Positions 1-8,925 are shown, numbered from the stretch's first letter. The stretch: 62,860 nucleotides of DNA from JAIBJP01 sp035639875 (GCA_035639875.1 DASQXE010000125.1:1-62860); one strand, 5' to 3'. Notes: generated from the letters alone by a model not told the origin. Translations and numbers: made by a program.

Positions 1-832
1 CCGCGAGCAGGACGGCCGTGGCTGCAAAGGCAACGTGCCCGACCCGCCGACCAGCCCGCCACGCCTGGACGGCGCGCAAGGGGAGGAAGATCGCCGCCAC
101 CCATTTGATCGCGATCGCGAGCGCCCATCCGGCTCCGGCCAGCTGCCGTCTGCCGGTCGCGGCAAGAGCGAGGGCGGCCATGACGAACGCCACCATCCAG
201 GCGTCGTTGTGGCCCCCACCGGCGAAGTGGATCGCGAGGAGCGGGTTCCAGCCCACGAACGCGGCCGCAAAAGGCCGCGGCGCAAGACGCCCGACGAGCC
301 ACAGGATGCCTAGCATGGCGAGGGCGGCCAGCGCCTTGTAGCTCCACGCGGCGGCCGGCCGGGATGCGCCCACCGCCGCGGCGTGACCCTCCGAGGCGAG
401 CGTGAAGGCCGGCCCGTAGACCGTAGTCGTGTCCCGCCATTGCCTGCCCATACGGCTGAAAGCAGGGTCGCCGCGATACCGATTGGGCTTGTCCACGTAC
501 GGATTCGCACCGTGAACTGCGCCCAGGCGGCCGTAGTCCCAGTACGTGTAGACATCGGTGGAGAGGAGCACCGGGCTCGTGAGGGGAGCGACCTGAATGG
601 CCGCCGCCAATGCCAGGACCGGACCCGCACGCAGCTCGTCTGCTGCACGAATGAGGCCGAGTGCGCCCAGATACGTGACGAAGGCGCCCACGATCAGGCT
701 GAGATAGACCCAAGACCAGCTGTGCGTGCCGGCCGAGTGGTCAGGCGTGAGAAGGGACGAAGCCGGCCAGGCCAGTGAAGCAGCCGCAGCGACTAGAGCG
801 AGGCAGATGCCTCCGGCCGCCCAGACAAGCAG
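1..832 (-). CDS. MptB/GT87-like polyprenol-phosphate-mannose-dependent mannosyltransferase, 3' part missing
   Basis: This is a multi-pass membrane glycosyltransferase of the GT-C fold, expected to use a polyprenol-phosphate sugar donor outside the membrane for lipomannan-like or cell-wall glycans. The reading frame shows hydrophobic helices, an acidic loop motif STDVYTYWDYGR (D93) followed by NPY near residue 110, and GHNDAWM near residue 208, all typical of MptB/DUF2029 proteins. The gene runs off the window at base 1, so the C-terminus is absent. Its frame is open from base 1117 downward but contains no ATG, GTG or TTG until base 691, inside the protein. A CTG at 832, just after the penicillin-binding protein stop, is the best start. 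Family call is firm, start is inferred. Confidence 0.75.
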   Translation of the reverse strand, partial: MLVWAAGGICLALVAAAASLAWPASSLLTPDHSAGTHSWSWVYLSLIVGAFVTYLGALGLIRAADELRAGPVLALAAAIQVAPLTSPVLLSTDVYTYWDYGRLGAVHGANPYVDKPNRYRGDPAFSRMGRQWRDTTTVYGPAFTLASEGHAAAVGASRPAAAWSYKALAALAMLGILWLVGRLAPRPFAAAFVGWNPLLAIHFAGGGHNDAWMVAFVMAALALAATGRRQLAGAGWALAIAIKWVAAIFLPLRAVQAWRAGRRVGHVAFAATAVLLA

Positions 833-836
833 CCGC

Positions 837-2981
837 CTACGGCGTCGTGGTGGTCGCAGGCGGCGGAGCCGTCGTCGTGGGCGGAGGCGGGCCGTTCCCG
901 TTGCCGTTCCCGTTCCCGTTTTTCTTCTGCGTCTCGGTGCTCGTCTGTCCGCCCGACGACGTAGCTCTCGGGGCCGGCGCGCCGAAGTACTCGTACTGGC
1001 CGTGGAAGGGCTGCCAGACCACCGGCTGGGTCGGGGGCGGCCAGTCGCGCGGCGGATTGTGGGAGTAGGCGGGCACCATGAAGAGGCGCCAGATCGTGGC
1101 CGGGAACGTGCCGCCCGCTACCCGGATCCCGTGGACGTTCGTCATCGGGATTTTCGCGTTCGGGTAACCGACCCACACGACGGTCGAGGCGTTGGTCGTG
1201 ATTCCTGCGAACCAGGCGTCGCCCCAGTCCTCGGTCGTTCCCGTCTTGCCGCCCGCCACGAATCCCGGGTTTGCCCCCACGCCCGTGCCCGCCTGAATGT
1301 TCATCTTGAGGATCTTCGCCACCTCGTAAGCGACGCCGTCAGAGAACACCCGCCTGCGCACCGGATGCCCCCATCCCGCACCTGCGTCCACCTTTCCGTT
1401 CGGAAGCACGACCTTGCGGATCGCCATCGGGTCCGAGTGGACACCACCGGCCGCGATCGTCGCATAGGCCGACGCCATCTCGAGCACGCCGACGGAGTTC
1501 GACCCGAGGCCGACCGACGCAACCGGCTGCAGCTTCGTCGTGATGCCCATCTTGTGGGCGAGCGCGACGATCTTCTCCGGGCCGAGATCGAGGGTCAGCC
1601 GGGCAAAGACGGTGTTGTCCGAGCGAAGCGTCGCGCGGGTGATGGTCGTCGCGCCCAGGTACGTGTTGTCGTAGGTCTTGACGTCCCACGCTTCGCTGTA
1701 CGGATCCGGCTGCCAGTGGAGCGGCGCGGACATGTACATCGTCGTGTCCGGGTTGATCCCCTCGCGGATCGCCTCGGTGAGCACGAACGTCTTGAACGCC
1801 GAGCCGGCCTGCCGGCGGCCCTGCGCGGCGAGGTTGAACTGCGTGTGCTTCTTCCCCGGTATGACGGCGGTCATCGCCCGGATCGCTCCGTTCTTCGGAT
1901 TGATGGAGACGATCGCGGACGCGGGGTCGGTTGACTGGTTGAGGGTCTGCTTGATCGCCTGCTCGCCAAGCTTCTGGAAGCGCGGCACGATGGTCGTGTA
2001 GACCTTGAGCCCGCCGCCTCGCACCGTGTTCGCTCCGTACTTGGCGATCAACTCCTCGCGCACGTAGCTGAAGAAGAACGGCTCGCGGATCTTCGTATAG
2101 ATGTGGCCGGGCTTGAGCCCGAGCGGCGACGCGAGCGCCTCCTGGTACTGCGCCTGGTCGATGTACTGCGCGGAGAGCATGGCCGCGAGCACCTCGCTCC
2201 GGCGCCGCACCGCCTCGGCCGGTCGCTCGAACGGGTCGTAGAGGCTGGGTGCCTGTGGCATCCCGGCGATCAGCGCAGCCTCGGTCAAGTCGAGATTCCT
2301 GGCGTGCTTAGAGAAGTACGTCTGCGCTGCCGCCTCGACGCCGTAGGCGTGGTTGCCGAAGTAGACCTGGTTCAGGTACGTGGCGAGGATCCAGTCCTTG
2401 CCGTGGGCGGCCTCCAGCTTGCGCGCCAGGCAGGCCTCCTTGATCTTCCGTTCGAGCGAGCGTTCGTTTCCGATGTAGAGGTTCCGCACAAGCTGCTGCG
2501 TGATCGTCGAGCCGCCCTGGACGACATGGCCGCTCTCGAGGTTCTTGATCGCCGCGCGGACGATGCCCTCGTAGTCGAGACCTCCGTGCTCGTAGAAGCG
2601 CCGGTCCTCGACGGCAACGGTCGCCTGCGTCACCCAGGGCGACATGGCGCTGAGCGGCACCGGCTGGCGGTTTCGCTCGGCCGGAATTGCGCCCAGGATG
2701 CTGCCGTCAGCGGCATACACAAACGAGTTCTGACCGATCGAGACCGGCTTCAAGAGCGCCAGGCTGCAATTGTTGAGGACGCCGTTCGCGCTCGTGAAAG
2801 CAGCGGCGACGACCGCGGCGATCCCGCCGAGGATGACGGCGAGTGCGAGAAAGATCGAGAAGCGCCGGGCGACGATCCGGTCGCGGCGGCGACGCTGCCG
2901 GCGGCGGCGGCGATGGTTCGGGTAGAGCCCGTTGCCGTTTCGCCCACGCACGCCGTTCTTCCGGTTCCCGTTGCGAGGCAT
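837..2981 (-). CDS. Class A penicillin-binding protein (transglycosylase/transpeptidase)
   Basis: A bifunctional peptidoglycan synthase of 714 residues. A basic cytoplasmic tail (1-40) precedes one membrane helix (about 41-62). The GT51 transglycosylase domain shows EDRRFYEH (catalytic E125) and GGSTITQQ (156-163). The transpeptidase domain shows SAFK (nucleophile S394, K397), SDN (454-456) and KTGTT (579-583), so both activities look intact. The extreme N-terminus and the C-terminal tail both carry Asn-Gly repeats, the tail then becoming Pro/Thr-rich. It lies between a small MscS channel and a mannosyltransferase on the same strand, which fits an envelope operon. Start is ATG. Confidence 0.95.
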   Translation of the reverse strand: MPRNGNRKNGVRGRNGNGLYPNHRRRRRQRRRRDRIVARRFSIFLALAVILGGIAAVVAAAFTSANGVLNNCSLALLKPVSIGQNSFVYAADGSILGAIPAERNRQPVPLSAMSPWVTQATVAVEDRRFYEHGGLDYEGIVRAAIKNLESGHVVQGGSTITQQLVRNLYIGNERSLERKIKEACLARKLEAAHGKDWILATYLNQVYFGNHAYGVEAAAQTYFSKHARNLDLTEAALIAGMPQAPSLYDPFERPAEAVRRRSEVLAAMLSAQYIDQAQYQEALASPLGLKPGHIYTKIREPFFFSYVREELIAKYGANTVRGGGLKVYTTIVPRFQKLGEQAIKQTLNQSTDPASAIVSINPKNGAIRAMTAVIPGKKHTQFNLAAQGRRQAGSAFKTFVLTEAIREGINPDTTMYMSAPLHWQPDPYSEAWDVKTYDNTYLGATTITRATLRSDNTVFARLTLDLGPEKIVALAHKMGITTKLQPVASVGLGSNSVGVLEMASAYATIAAGGVHSDPMAIRKVVLPNGKVDAGAGWGHPVRRRVFSDGVAYEVAKILKMNIQAGTGVGANPGFVAGGKTGTTEDWGDAWFAGITTNASTVVWVGYPNAKIPMTNVHGIRVAGGTFPATIWRLFMVPAYSHNPPRDWPPPTQPVVWQPFHGQYEYFGAPAPRATSSGGQTSTETQKKNGNGNGNGNGPPPPTTTAPPPATTTTP

Positions 2982-3047
2982 CAGTCGAACCTTGGCAGGA
3001 ACACGGGCTGATTCATGCGGACGGCGTTTTCGGGCTCCGGCATCGGC

Positions 3048-3569
3048 TCAGGCGCCTGCGGTTCTTCCAGAAGCAGCTCGCCGACCTGTGAAGGTCGCGT
3101 TGCGGATGGTATCGGAGGCCAATTTCGTGTTCGGGACAAAGAAGCGCGCGTCGTCGGAAGCGCGGATCGTCGTGTACGTGAGACCGATCTCCTCTACCAC
3201 GCCCGCGGCAGCACCAACTTCGACCTCGTCGCCGAGGCGAACCGGTTGGGTGAACGCGATCAAGAGACCGGCGACGAAATTGGACAGGGTGGTCTGCGCA
3301 GCAAAACCGATGATGAGGGCAACGACGGCCGACGAGGCGAGAATCGTCCCCGCGACGGCCCGGACCGGCGGAATGACGAGGAGGGCGGACAGGAGCCCGA
3401 CCGCCAGGATGGTTGCCACCGCGCTCCGCCGCACGACGCGATAACGAGTAAGGGTCTCGGGACGCAGGTCGAGACGTCGCGCGAGCATGCCGTCGAACAC
3501 CCGGGCAATGACGAGCGTGACCACGACCATGGCGCCGGCAATCGCCGCACGCTGCCAGATCTCATCCAT
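3048..3569 (-). CDS. Small MscS-family mechanosensitive channel
   Basis: A 173-residue MscS-type channel that should release solutes on hypo-osmotic shock. It has two or three N-terminal hydrophobic helices, the Gly/Ala-rich pore helix (ALIIGFAAQTTLSNFVAG near 85-103) and the beta domain with the family pattern LGDEVEV, then PN at the end of a strand. It stops soon after the beta domain, so it lacks the C-terminal alpha/beta vestibule of E. coli MscS (286 residues). It lies between DUF2203 and the penicillin-binding protein, same strand. Start is ATG. Confidence 0.88.
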   Translation of the reverse strand: MDEIWQRAAIAGAMVVVTLVIARVFDGMLARRLDLRPETLTRYRVVRRSAVATILAVGLLSALLVIPPVRAVAGTILASSAVVALIIGFAAQTTLSNFVAGLLIAFTQPVRLGDEVEVGAAAGVVEEIGLTYTTIRASDDARFFVPNTKLASDTIRNATFTGRRAASGRTAGA

Positions 3570-3582
3570 GGCTGTCTTTTCT

Positions 3583-3987
3583 CTAGAACGGGAGCGGCTT
3601 CCTGCCCGGAAAGCCCTCTTCGACGCCGTGCCAGTACTCCACGCCGGGCTCGCCCAGCTCCCAACAGAGGAGAACGGTCTCGTCGCTTTCCGGATGCCTG
3701 GCGGGAAAGTCGATCAGGCCGCGGTCGAGGTCTTTCACCTGGACGCCCAGGGACTCGAGCTCGCCAACGGCGGCGGCGATCTCCCCGGCAGCGTCCGCAA
3801 CCTCCTCTTGCAGCTCTCGCACCCGTTCCGGATCGAGCCCGCCGCCGTTGCCGGCCACCCGGGCCTGGACGCGCTCGAGGCGCGCGCCCGTGTGGACGAA
3901 CCTGCGGCGCGCCCGCACGAGGGTCTCGACCAGCGGGCGGACGACCGTCAGCGCCGCGTTGGCCTGGTCCTCGGTGAAGAACTGCAT
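3583..3987 (-). CDS. DUF2203 family protein
   Basis: A 134-residue soluble protein of unknown function. It starts FFTEDQANAAL and holds a long charged helical middle (VRELQEEVADAAGEIAAAVGELE) followed by GVQVKDLDRGLIDFPA and LCWELGEPGVEYWHG, the conserved strand pattern of DUF2203. The ATG at 3987 is chosen because upstream sequence in this frame is only antisense to the next gene. It is divergent from the binding-protein gene with 24 bases between the starts, and heads the leftward channel/penicillin-binding-protein group. No function is inferred. Confidence 0.85.
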   Translation of the reverse strand: MQFFTEDQANAALTVVRPLVETLVRARRRFVHTGARLERVQARVAGNGGGLDPERVRELQEEVADAAGEIAAAVGELESLGVQVKDLDRGLIDFPARHPESDETVLLCWELGEPGVEYWHGVEEGFPGRKPLPF

Positions 3988-4011
3988 CCGCGAATGGAAT
4001 AGTGCCGACGC

Positions 4012-4914
4012 GTGAGTCGCCTGGCTTCGATCATTGCCGTTCTGGTTGCCGCAATCCTCTGCGCGGGGTGCGGGCAGCGAACGGAGCCCACCGGGCCGCT
4101 CGCGCAGCCGTACCCCGTCTCCGTGCGGGGGGCAGGCGACCGGCCGACGACCCTCAAGACGCAGCCGAAACGCGTCGTCGCCCTCGATCCGGGCGCTGCT
4201 GAGCTCCTGGTCGCCCTCGGCATTGCCGACCGCCTCGTCGGAGTCCCCGAAGGCGTGGAAGGAGCAGGGAAGGCGACGGAGGTGGCGCGCTCCACCGGCC
4301 AGTTGGACGTCGATGCGATCGTCAAGCTCGACCCCGACCTGATCGTTGCAACCCCGAACACCGACGAGCTCGATCTCGCGCGCGCGGCCAGAAAGAGCGG
4401 AGCGGCGGTCTACGTCGAGCCAGCGAACTCGATCCTCAACGTCGAGCAAGCAACGATCGACCTCGGTTTCCTCGTGGGGGAAGCGCCGCGCGCGCGCCAG
4501 CTCGTCGCCAGAATCGAGCAGCGCGTGGCCGCCGTCGAGGGCCGTCTCGCCGACGTGGACCCCGTCACCGTCTTCGTCGATACGGGTTTCTTCATCACGG
4601 TTCCCGAGCGCTCTCTGCTCGGGGACCTCGTCTTCAAGGCGAAGGGCAAGAGTGTCGCCGGTCCGAGTCCAGGGCCCGGCCCCTTCCCCCTCGCTGACCT
4701 CTCGCGGCTGGATCCCGAGGTCTACCTGGCCACCTCGGACAGCGGCGTGACGCTGGCCGTGCTCAAGGGCAATCCCGCCACGCGCCGGCTCACGGCGGTG
4801 AAGAAGAGGCACGTGAGAATCGTCCCGGAACCGCTCGTCGACCGCCCCGGCCCGCGCATCGCCGAAGGCCTCGAGGCGGTCGCGCGGGCCCTCCATCCCG
4901 ATGCCTTCCGTTAG
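4012..4914 (+). CDS. BtuF/FhuD-type ABC transporter substrate-binding lipoprotein
   Basis: A periplasmic-binding-type lipoprotein of 300 residues, helical-backbone class (cobalamin, haem or ferric siderophore). The N-terminus is a lipoprotein signal with the lipid-acceptor Cys at residue 20 (ILCAGC). The pattern PKRVVALDPGAAELLVALG, then LDVDAIVKLDPDLIVAT, is characteristic of this family. No permease or ATPase gene is next to it; the following gene is a HAD hydrolase overlapping its end by 14 bases. The ligand cannot be told from sequence. Start is GTG. Confidence 0.85.
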   Translation: MSRLASIIAVLVAAILCAGCGQRTEPTGPLAQPYPVSVRGAGDRPTTLKTQPKRVVALDPGAAELLVALGIADRLVGVPEGVEGAGKATEVARSTGQLDVDAIVKLDPDLIVATPNTDELDLARAARKSGAAVYVEPANSILNVEQATIDLGFLVGEAPRARQLVARIEQRVAAVEGRLADVDPVTVFVDTGFFITVPERSLLGDLVFKAKGKSVAGPSPGPGPFPLADLSRLDPEVYLATSDSGVTLAVLKGNPATRRLTAVKKRHVRIVPEPLVDRPGPRIAEGLEAVARALHPDAFR

Positions 4915-5542
4915 AGACATCGATGCCGTGACCGTCGACGCGATGGGCACGCTGGTCGCGCTCGACGAACCGGTCGAGCGGCTGGGTGCAGCGCTGAGCG
5001 CCCGCGGCGTCGAGCGGGGTGCCGAGCAAGTCGCAGCCGCTTTCCATTCGGAGGTCGAGTACTACCTCGCCCACAAGCTCGCCGCACGGGACGCGGAGAG
5101 CCTCGCCGTGCTACGACGCGAGTGCGCGCGTGTGTTCCTCGAGAATGCGAAGGCCACCCTCGAGCCGGCAGAGTTTGCTCCCGCCTTCGTCGAGGCGATG
5201 GTTTTCCGTCCCCTGGACGGAGCGGTCGACGCGTTAGGGCGGCTGCGCGCCGCAGGCCTCGCTCTGGCCTGCGTGTCGGACTGGGACATCGGCTTGCGCG
5301 AACAGCTGGAGAAGATCGGTCTGGACGACCTGTTCGATCTCGTGCTCACCTCGGCGGAAGCTGGAGCGCCGAAACCGGAGGCTGCCATCTTCATGGAGGC
5401 CGTCAGCCGGCTGGGAGTGGAGCCGGCCCGAGCGGTCCACGTCGGCGACGGGGACGCCGACCGTGAAGGCGCCAACGCAGCGGGACTTGGCTTCGAGCCG
5501 GTCCCGCTGGCGACCGTTCCCGACCGGTTGGGGCTCCGATGA
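4901..5542 (+). CDS. HAD-superfamily hydrolase
   Basis: A 213-residue haloacid-dehalogenase-fold hydrolase, most likely a small-molecule phosphatase. Motif I is VDAMGTLV with the nucleophile D13, motif II lies in ACVSDWD, motif III is the Lys in GAPKPEAAIF, and motif IV is HVGDGDADREGA. A helical cap separates motifs I and II. It overlaps the binding-protein gene upstream and the PLP enzyme downstream by a few bases, so the three are probably co-translated. Substrate unknown. Confidence 0.88.
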   Translation: MPSVRDIDAVTVDAMGTLVALDEPVERLGAALSARGVERGAEQVAAAFHSEVEYYLAHKLAARDAESLAVLRRECARVFLENAKATLEPAEFAPAFVEAMVFRPLDGAVDALGRLRAAGLALACVSDWDIGLREQLEKIGLDDLFDLVLTSAEAGAPKPEAAIFMEAVSRLGVEPARAVHVGDGDADREGANAAGLGFEPVPLATVPDRLGLR

Positions 5543-6696
5543 GGAAACGCGGACTTTCGACGCGGGCCGTCCACGGCCGCTCTGCCCCGGACGCGCCCGG
5601 CCATCCGCTCGTCCATCCGATCGTGAACGCGACCACCTTCTCGTTCGAGAGCGCGGCGGAGTTCGGCCGCGTCATGACCGAGGAAGAGTACGGCTTCCTC
5701 TATTCGCGGTTGCGCAACCCGACTGTCGAGGAGTTGAACCGCGTCCTCGCTGAGCTCGAAGAGGCCGAGGCGGCGCAGGCGTTCGCGTCCGGGATGGCGG
5801 CGATCGCAGCGGCGCTTCTGACGAATCTCTCTCCAGGCGACACGGTTCTCTGTGCCAAGCAGCTGTACGGGAACACGTACTCCCTCCTCGAAACAAGGCT
5901 GAAGCCCCTCGGGATCGAGGTCGTCTACGAGGACGTCACGGACGTCGCAGCCTGGAAGCGGCCGGCGCATGTCCGCTACGTCGAGACGATGGCGAATCCC
6001 GGCGTACCCGTAGCCGATCTCACCGCGCTTGCCGAGACGAAGGGCGATGGTGTTCTCATCGTGGACAACACCTTTGCTTCTCCGGCCCTCTGCCGGCCGC
6101 TCGAGCACGGAGCGGACATCGTCTGCGAGTCGGCCACGAAGTACCTGAACGGACACCACGACGTCACCGCCGGCGTCGTCGCCGGAAACGCGGAGGCGGT
6201 CGAGCGGATGCGCGAGCATCTGATCGATACGGGAGCGACCCTCGATCCTTTCCCCGCTTTTCTCCTCCGCAGAGGCCTGAAGACGCTGACCCTCCGGGTC
6301 GAACGCGCCGGGGAGAACGCGCTTGCGCTGGCGCGATTTCTGGAAGGTCATGCGAGCGTCGCGCGCGTCTTCTACGCCGGGCTCGAGACCTATCCGCAGC
6401 ACGAGGTCGCGGCACGGCAGCTCGACGGCTTCGGCGGCATGCTCGCATTCGAAGTGCAAGGAGGGCGCCCCGCCGGAGAAGCCGTCATGGACCGTCTCGA
6501 GCTCTGCTATCGGGCCACGAGCCTCGGCGGTGTCGACACCGTCGTCTCGCATCCGGCATCGACGAGCCACCGCCAGTACAGCGAGGAGCAGCTGGCCACG
6601 GCCGGCATCTCGTCTGGGCTGCTACGGGTCTCCGTAGGCTGTGAAGATGCAGACGACATCCTCGGAGACTTCGGCCAGGCTCTCGACCGGCTCTAA
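5539..6696 (+). CDS. Cystathionine gamma-synthase / methionine gamma-lyase family PLP enzyme
   Basis: A 385-residue trans-sulfuration enzyme of the Cys/Met metabolism PLP family. Visible marks are YSRLRNPT (the Tyr and Arg reach the neighbouring subunit's PLP phosphate), FASGMAAIAA, VDNTFASP with D176, and SATKYLNGHHDV with the Schiff-base lysine K201. The C-terminal SHPASTSHRQYS pattern binds the substrate carboxylate. Synthase versus lyase cannot be settled from sequence alone. It overlaps the HAD gene by 4 bases (ATGA). Confidence 0.92.
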   Translation: MRKRGLSTRAVHGRSAPDAPGHPLVHPIVNATTFSFESAAEFGRVMTEEEYGFLYSRLRNPTVEELNRVLAELEEAEAAQAFASGMAAIAAALLTNLSPGDTVLCAKQLYGNTYSLLETRLKPLGIEVVYEDVTDVAAWKRPAHVRYVETMANPGVPVADLTALAETKGDGVLIVDNTFASPALCRPLEHGADIVCESATKYLNGHHDVTAGVVAGNAEAVERMREHLIDTGATLDPFPAFLLRRGLKTLTLRVERAGENALALARFLEGHASVARVFYAGLETYPQHEVAARQLDGFGGMLAFEVQGGRPAGEAVMDRLELCYRATSLGGVDTVVSHPASTSHRQYSEEQLATAGISSGLLRVSVGCEDADDILGDFGQALDRL

Positions 6697-7342
6697 CCGG
6701 AACGCGCTCGTCGCCTGGCTCTGCGTCGCCGCTGCGTTCGTCGCGCTCGGCTTCATCGGGGCGTCGTCCGGGCAGACGGACCCGAACGTTCTCTACGAGT
6801 ACAGCTTCGCGGCCGGCTCGACGGTCATCTATGCCGTCTTGGTCACGATCACCCTCGTCATTGCGAATCTGATCGGCTCACCGACTGGCACCACGGGCCT
6901 GAACCGGTTCTCCTGGCGGTGGGTATGGATCGCCCTCGGCCTCATCGTCCTCGTCCTTGTGTTCGGCGCCGCGCTCGAGCCCGTTCTCCACGCGGGCAAG
7001 GAGCAAGGCCTCGAGCCGGACGTGTGGCGTCCCGATCGGGCAGGCGCGTTCGCGCTCAACGCCCTGGTCGCCGCGACGGTCGTCCCGTTTGCCGAGGAAC
7101 TCTTCTTCCGCGGCCTCGGTGTGCGAGCGCTCCTGCCCTTCGGCGGCAGCGCGGCCGTATGGATCACCGCGATCGCCTTCGGCCTAGGGCACGGGCTCCT
7201 TGTGGCGCTGCCCGTGCTCATTCCATTCGGCCTCGTGCTCGGCTGGGTCAGGCTACGCTCGGGCAGCATGTGGCCCGGAATGCTGGCGCACGGCTTCTAC
7301 AACGGATCCGCTCTTCTCTACGTCTACTTCCATCTGACCTAA
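6641..7342 (+). CDS. CPBP-family intramembrane metalloprotease
   Basis: A 233-residue membrane protein of the CAAX-protease/bacteriocin-processing family (Abi). The catalytic motifs are present: FAEELFFRG (E152-E153), GLGHGL (H184) and HGFYN (H217). Several hydrophobic helices surround them. The start may be GTG 6641 or ATG 6647; both lie inside the end of the PLP-enzyme gene, implying coupled translation. Substrate unknown; some family members protect against bacteriocins or act in surface-protein processing. Confidence 0.85.
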   Translation: MKMQTTSSETSARLSTGSNRNALVAWLCVAAAFVALGFIGASSGQTDPNVLYEYSFAAGSTVIYAVLVTITLVIANLIGSPTGTTGLNRFSWRWVWIALGLIVLVLVFGAALEPVLHAGKEQGLEPDVWRPDRAGAFALNALVAATVVPFAEELFFRGLGVRALLPFGGSAAVWITAIAFGLGHGLLVALPVLIPFGLVLGWVRLRSGSMWPGMLAHGFYNGSALLYVYFHLT

Positions 7343-7384
7343 TCCGCCCTAGTCGTCGACCGGTCCGTCTGGCAGATTTCTGGC

Positions 7385-8515
7385 GTGCGCCGGGCCCTCC
7401 TCGTGCTCGCCTTCCTTCTCGCGAGCCCGAGCACCGCGGCGGCCGCAACTGGCATCACCCTCAACGTGAGTCCGGCGCACCCCGTGTACGGCTCGACGGC
7501 CACGTTCAGCGGTGCCGTGACCCCGGCGGGAGCCGGTCAGCACGTCGATCTCTGGGCGGAGACGGGAGGGGGCCAGTCGCTCGTCACGAGCACGACGACA
7601 GCCGCCGACGGGACTTACTCGATCCCGCTGGTGATGAACGCGGGAGCCACCTTCAGGGTGAAGACGCCCGGCGCAATGTCGCCCGACGTCGTCGTCAATC
7701 TGCGGCCGCAGCTGACTGCGTCCATCACCGGACTTCGGTACGTAGGTAGCGACGTCAAGCTGAGGGGGCGCCTCGTCCCAGCTGCGTCGGGCACGCTCAC
7801 GCTTCACGTCGGCAAGCGCACGCCGACCGTGCGGATGGGAGCACGGGGTCGCTTTCGCGCCGTTCTCCCCACGGGTCACGCCGGCCTTTTCACCGCCACG
7901 CTCGACTTCGCGCCCGGGCCGGGTTTCACCGCACGGAAGGTCACGCGCCACTACCGGATTCGCGCCCCATACCTGAGCCTCGGGTCGCGTGGAGACGCAG
8001 TCCTTGCCCTCGAACGCCTGCTGGCCGCACGCCATTACGCCCTCCGAGGGACGAACCGCTACTACGCCTTCGACACGTACGAGGCGGTGCTTGCGTTCCA
8101 GAAGGTGCATCGACTCAACCGCACGGGCCGCGTGACCTCCTGGCTCTGGCCGAAGATCGCGGCTTCGGGCGTCCCGCACGCGCGGGTCGATGTCGGCAGC
8201 CACATCGAGGTCGACAAGACACGCCAGGTTCTCTTCGAAGTCCGTGACGGCCGCGTCAAAAGAGTGGTGCACGTCTCCACGGGAGCGACGGGAAATACCC
8301 CGGTCGGCCGCTGGCACGTCTACTCGAAGACACCCGGCCTGAACTCCCACGGGATGTACTACTCCAACTACTTCCTGCGCGGCTTCGCCATTCACGGGTA
8401 CGCGACCGTGCCGCCCTATCCCGCCAGCCACGGCTGCGTGCGAACGCCTATGTGGTTCGCCCCCGGCTTCTACGCGCGCTGGGGCCTGGGCACGACGGTG
8501 TACGTCTTCCCCTGA
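7385..8515 (+). CDS. Secreted L,D-transpeptidase with peptidoglycan-binding domain
   Basis: A 376-residue exported wall enzyme. The signal peptide covers about residues 1-21, followed by a Thr-rich Ig-like region, a PG_binding_1 repeat (SLGSRGDAVLALERLL to the RTGRVTSWLWPKI end) and a C-terminal YkuD domain. The catalytic motif HGY...SHGCVR is intact with C351. It should form 3-3 peptide cross-links or attach proteins to peptidoglycan. Start is GTG. Its stop overlaps the probable CTG start of the archease gene. Confidence 0.93.
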   Translation: MRRALLVLAFLLASPSTAAAATGITLNVSPAHPVYGSTATFSGAVTPAGAGQHVDLWAETGGGQSLVTSTTTAADGTYSIPLVMNAGATFRVKTPGAMSPDVVVNLRPQLTASITGLRYVGSDVKLRGRLVPAASGTLTLHVGKRTPTVRMGARGRFRAVLPTGHAGLFTATLDFAPGPGFTARKVTRHYRIRAPYLSLGSRGDAVLALERLLAARHYALRGTNRYYAFDTYEAVLAFQKVHRLNRTGRVTSWLWPKIAASGVPHARVDVGSHIEVDKTRQVLFEVRDGRVKRVVHVSTGATGNTPVGRWHVYSKTPGLNSHGMYYSNYFLRGFAIHGYATVPPYPASHGCVRTPMWFAPGFYARWGLGTTVYVFP

Positions 8516-8925
8516 GCTGGGAGGCCTTCGAGCACGAGGCCGACGTGGGCCTCCTCGTCCGCGGAAGAGACGGGCCCGAGCTCTTCTCGGCCGCCGGCCG
8601 CGCGCTGTTCGAGCTCGTTTGCGACGTGGGTGCTGTAGAGGAGCGCGACCGCTATGCGCTCCAAGGCGACGCGGACGGCGTGGAGACGCTGCTCGTGGAT
8701 TGGCTCAATGACCTCATTTTTCTCTTCGAGGGCGAAGCGGTGGTCTGTCGCCGCTTTGCCTTTCTGCACTGGTCGGAGACTGCGTACCGCGCCGAGGCGT
8801 TCGGCGAGTTCGTGGATCCCGCGCGGCACGCACCGCGCGATCTCGTCAAGGCAGCCACGTATCACGGCCTGTCCGTCAGGCAGGATGCGGACGGCTGGGA
8901 GGCGCGGGTTATTCTGGACGTCTGA
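8512..8925 (+). CDS. Archease (tRNA ligase activator family)
   Basis: Archease proteins help the RtcB RNA ligase turn over during RNA repair or tRNA splicing. The N-terminal EHEADVGLLV with LFSAAGRALFEL, and the C-terminal DLVKAATYHGLSV...VILDV, are the family signatures, including the metal-binding His/Asp positions. With a CTG at 8512, whose last bases overlap the L,D-transpeptidase stop, the protein is 137 residues, the normal size. The only canonical upstream start, GTG 8452, would add 20 unrelated residues. No rtcB gene is in the window. Confidence 0.82.
   Translation: MSWEAFEHEADVGLLVRGRDGPELFSAAGRALFELVCDVGAVEERDRYALQGDADGVETLLVDWLNDLIFLFEGEAVVCRRFAFLHWSETAYRAEAFGEFVDPARHAPRDLVKAATYHGLSVRQDADGWEARVILDV

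Noticed and set aside
3988..4950. Long in-frame extension of the DUF2203 gene on the minus strand
   Set aside because: It is antisense to the binding-protein gene and has no domain; the ATG at 3987 begins the conserved sequence.
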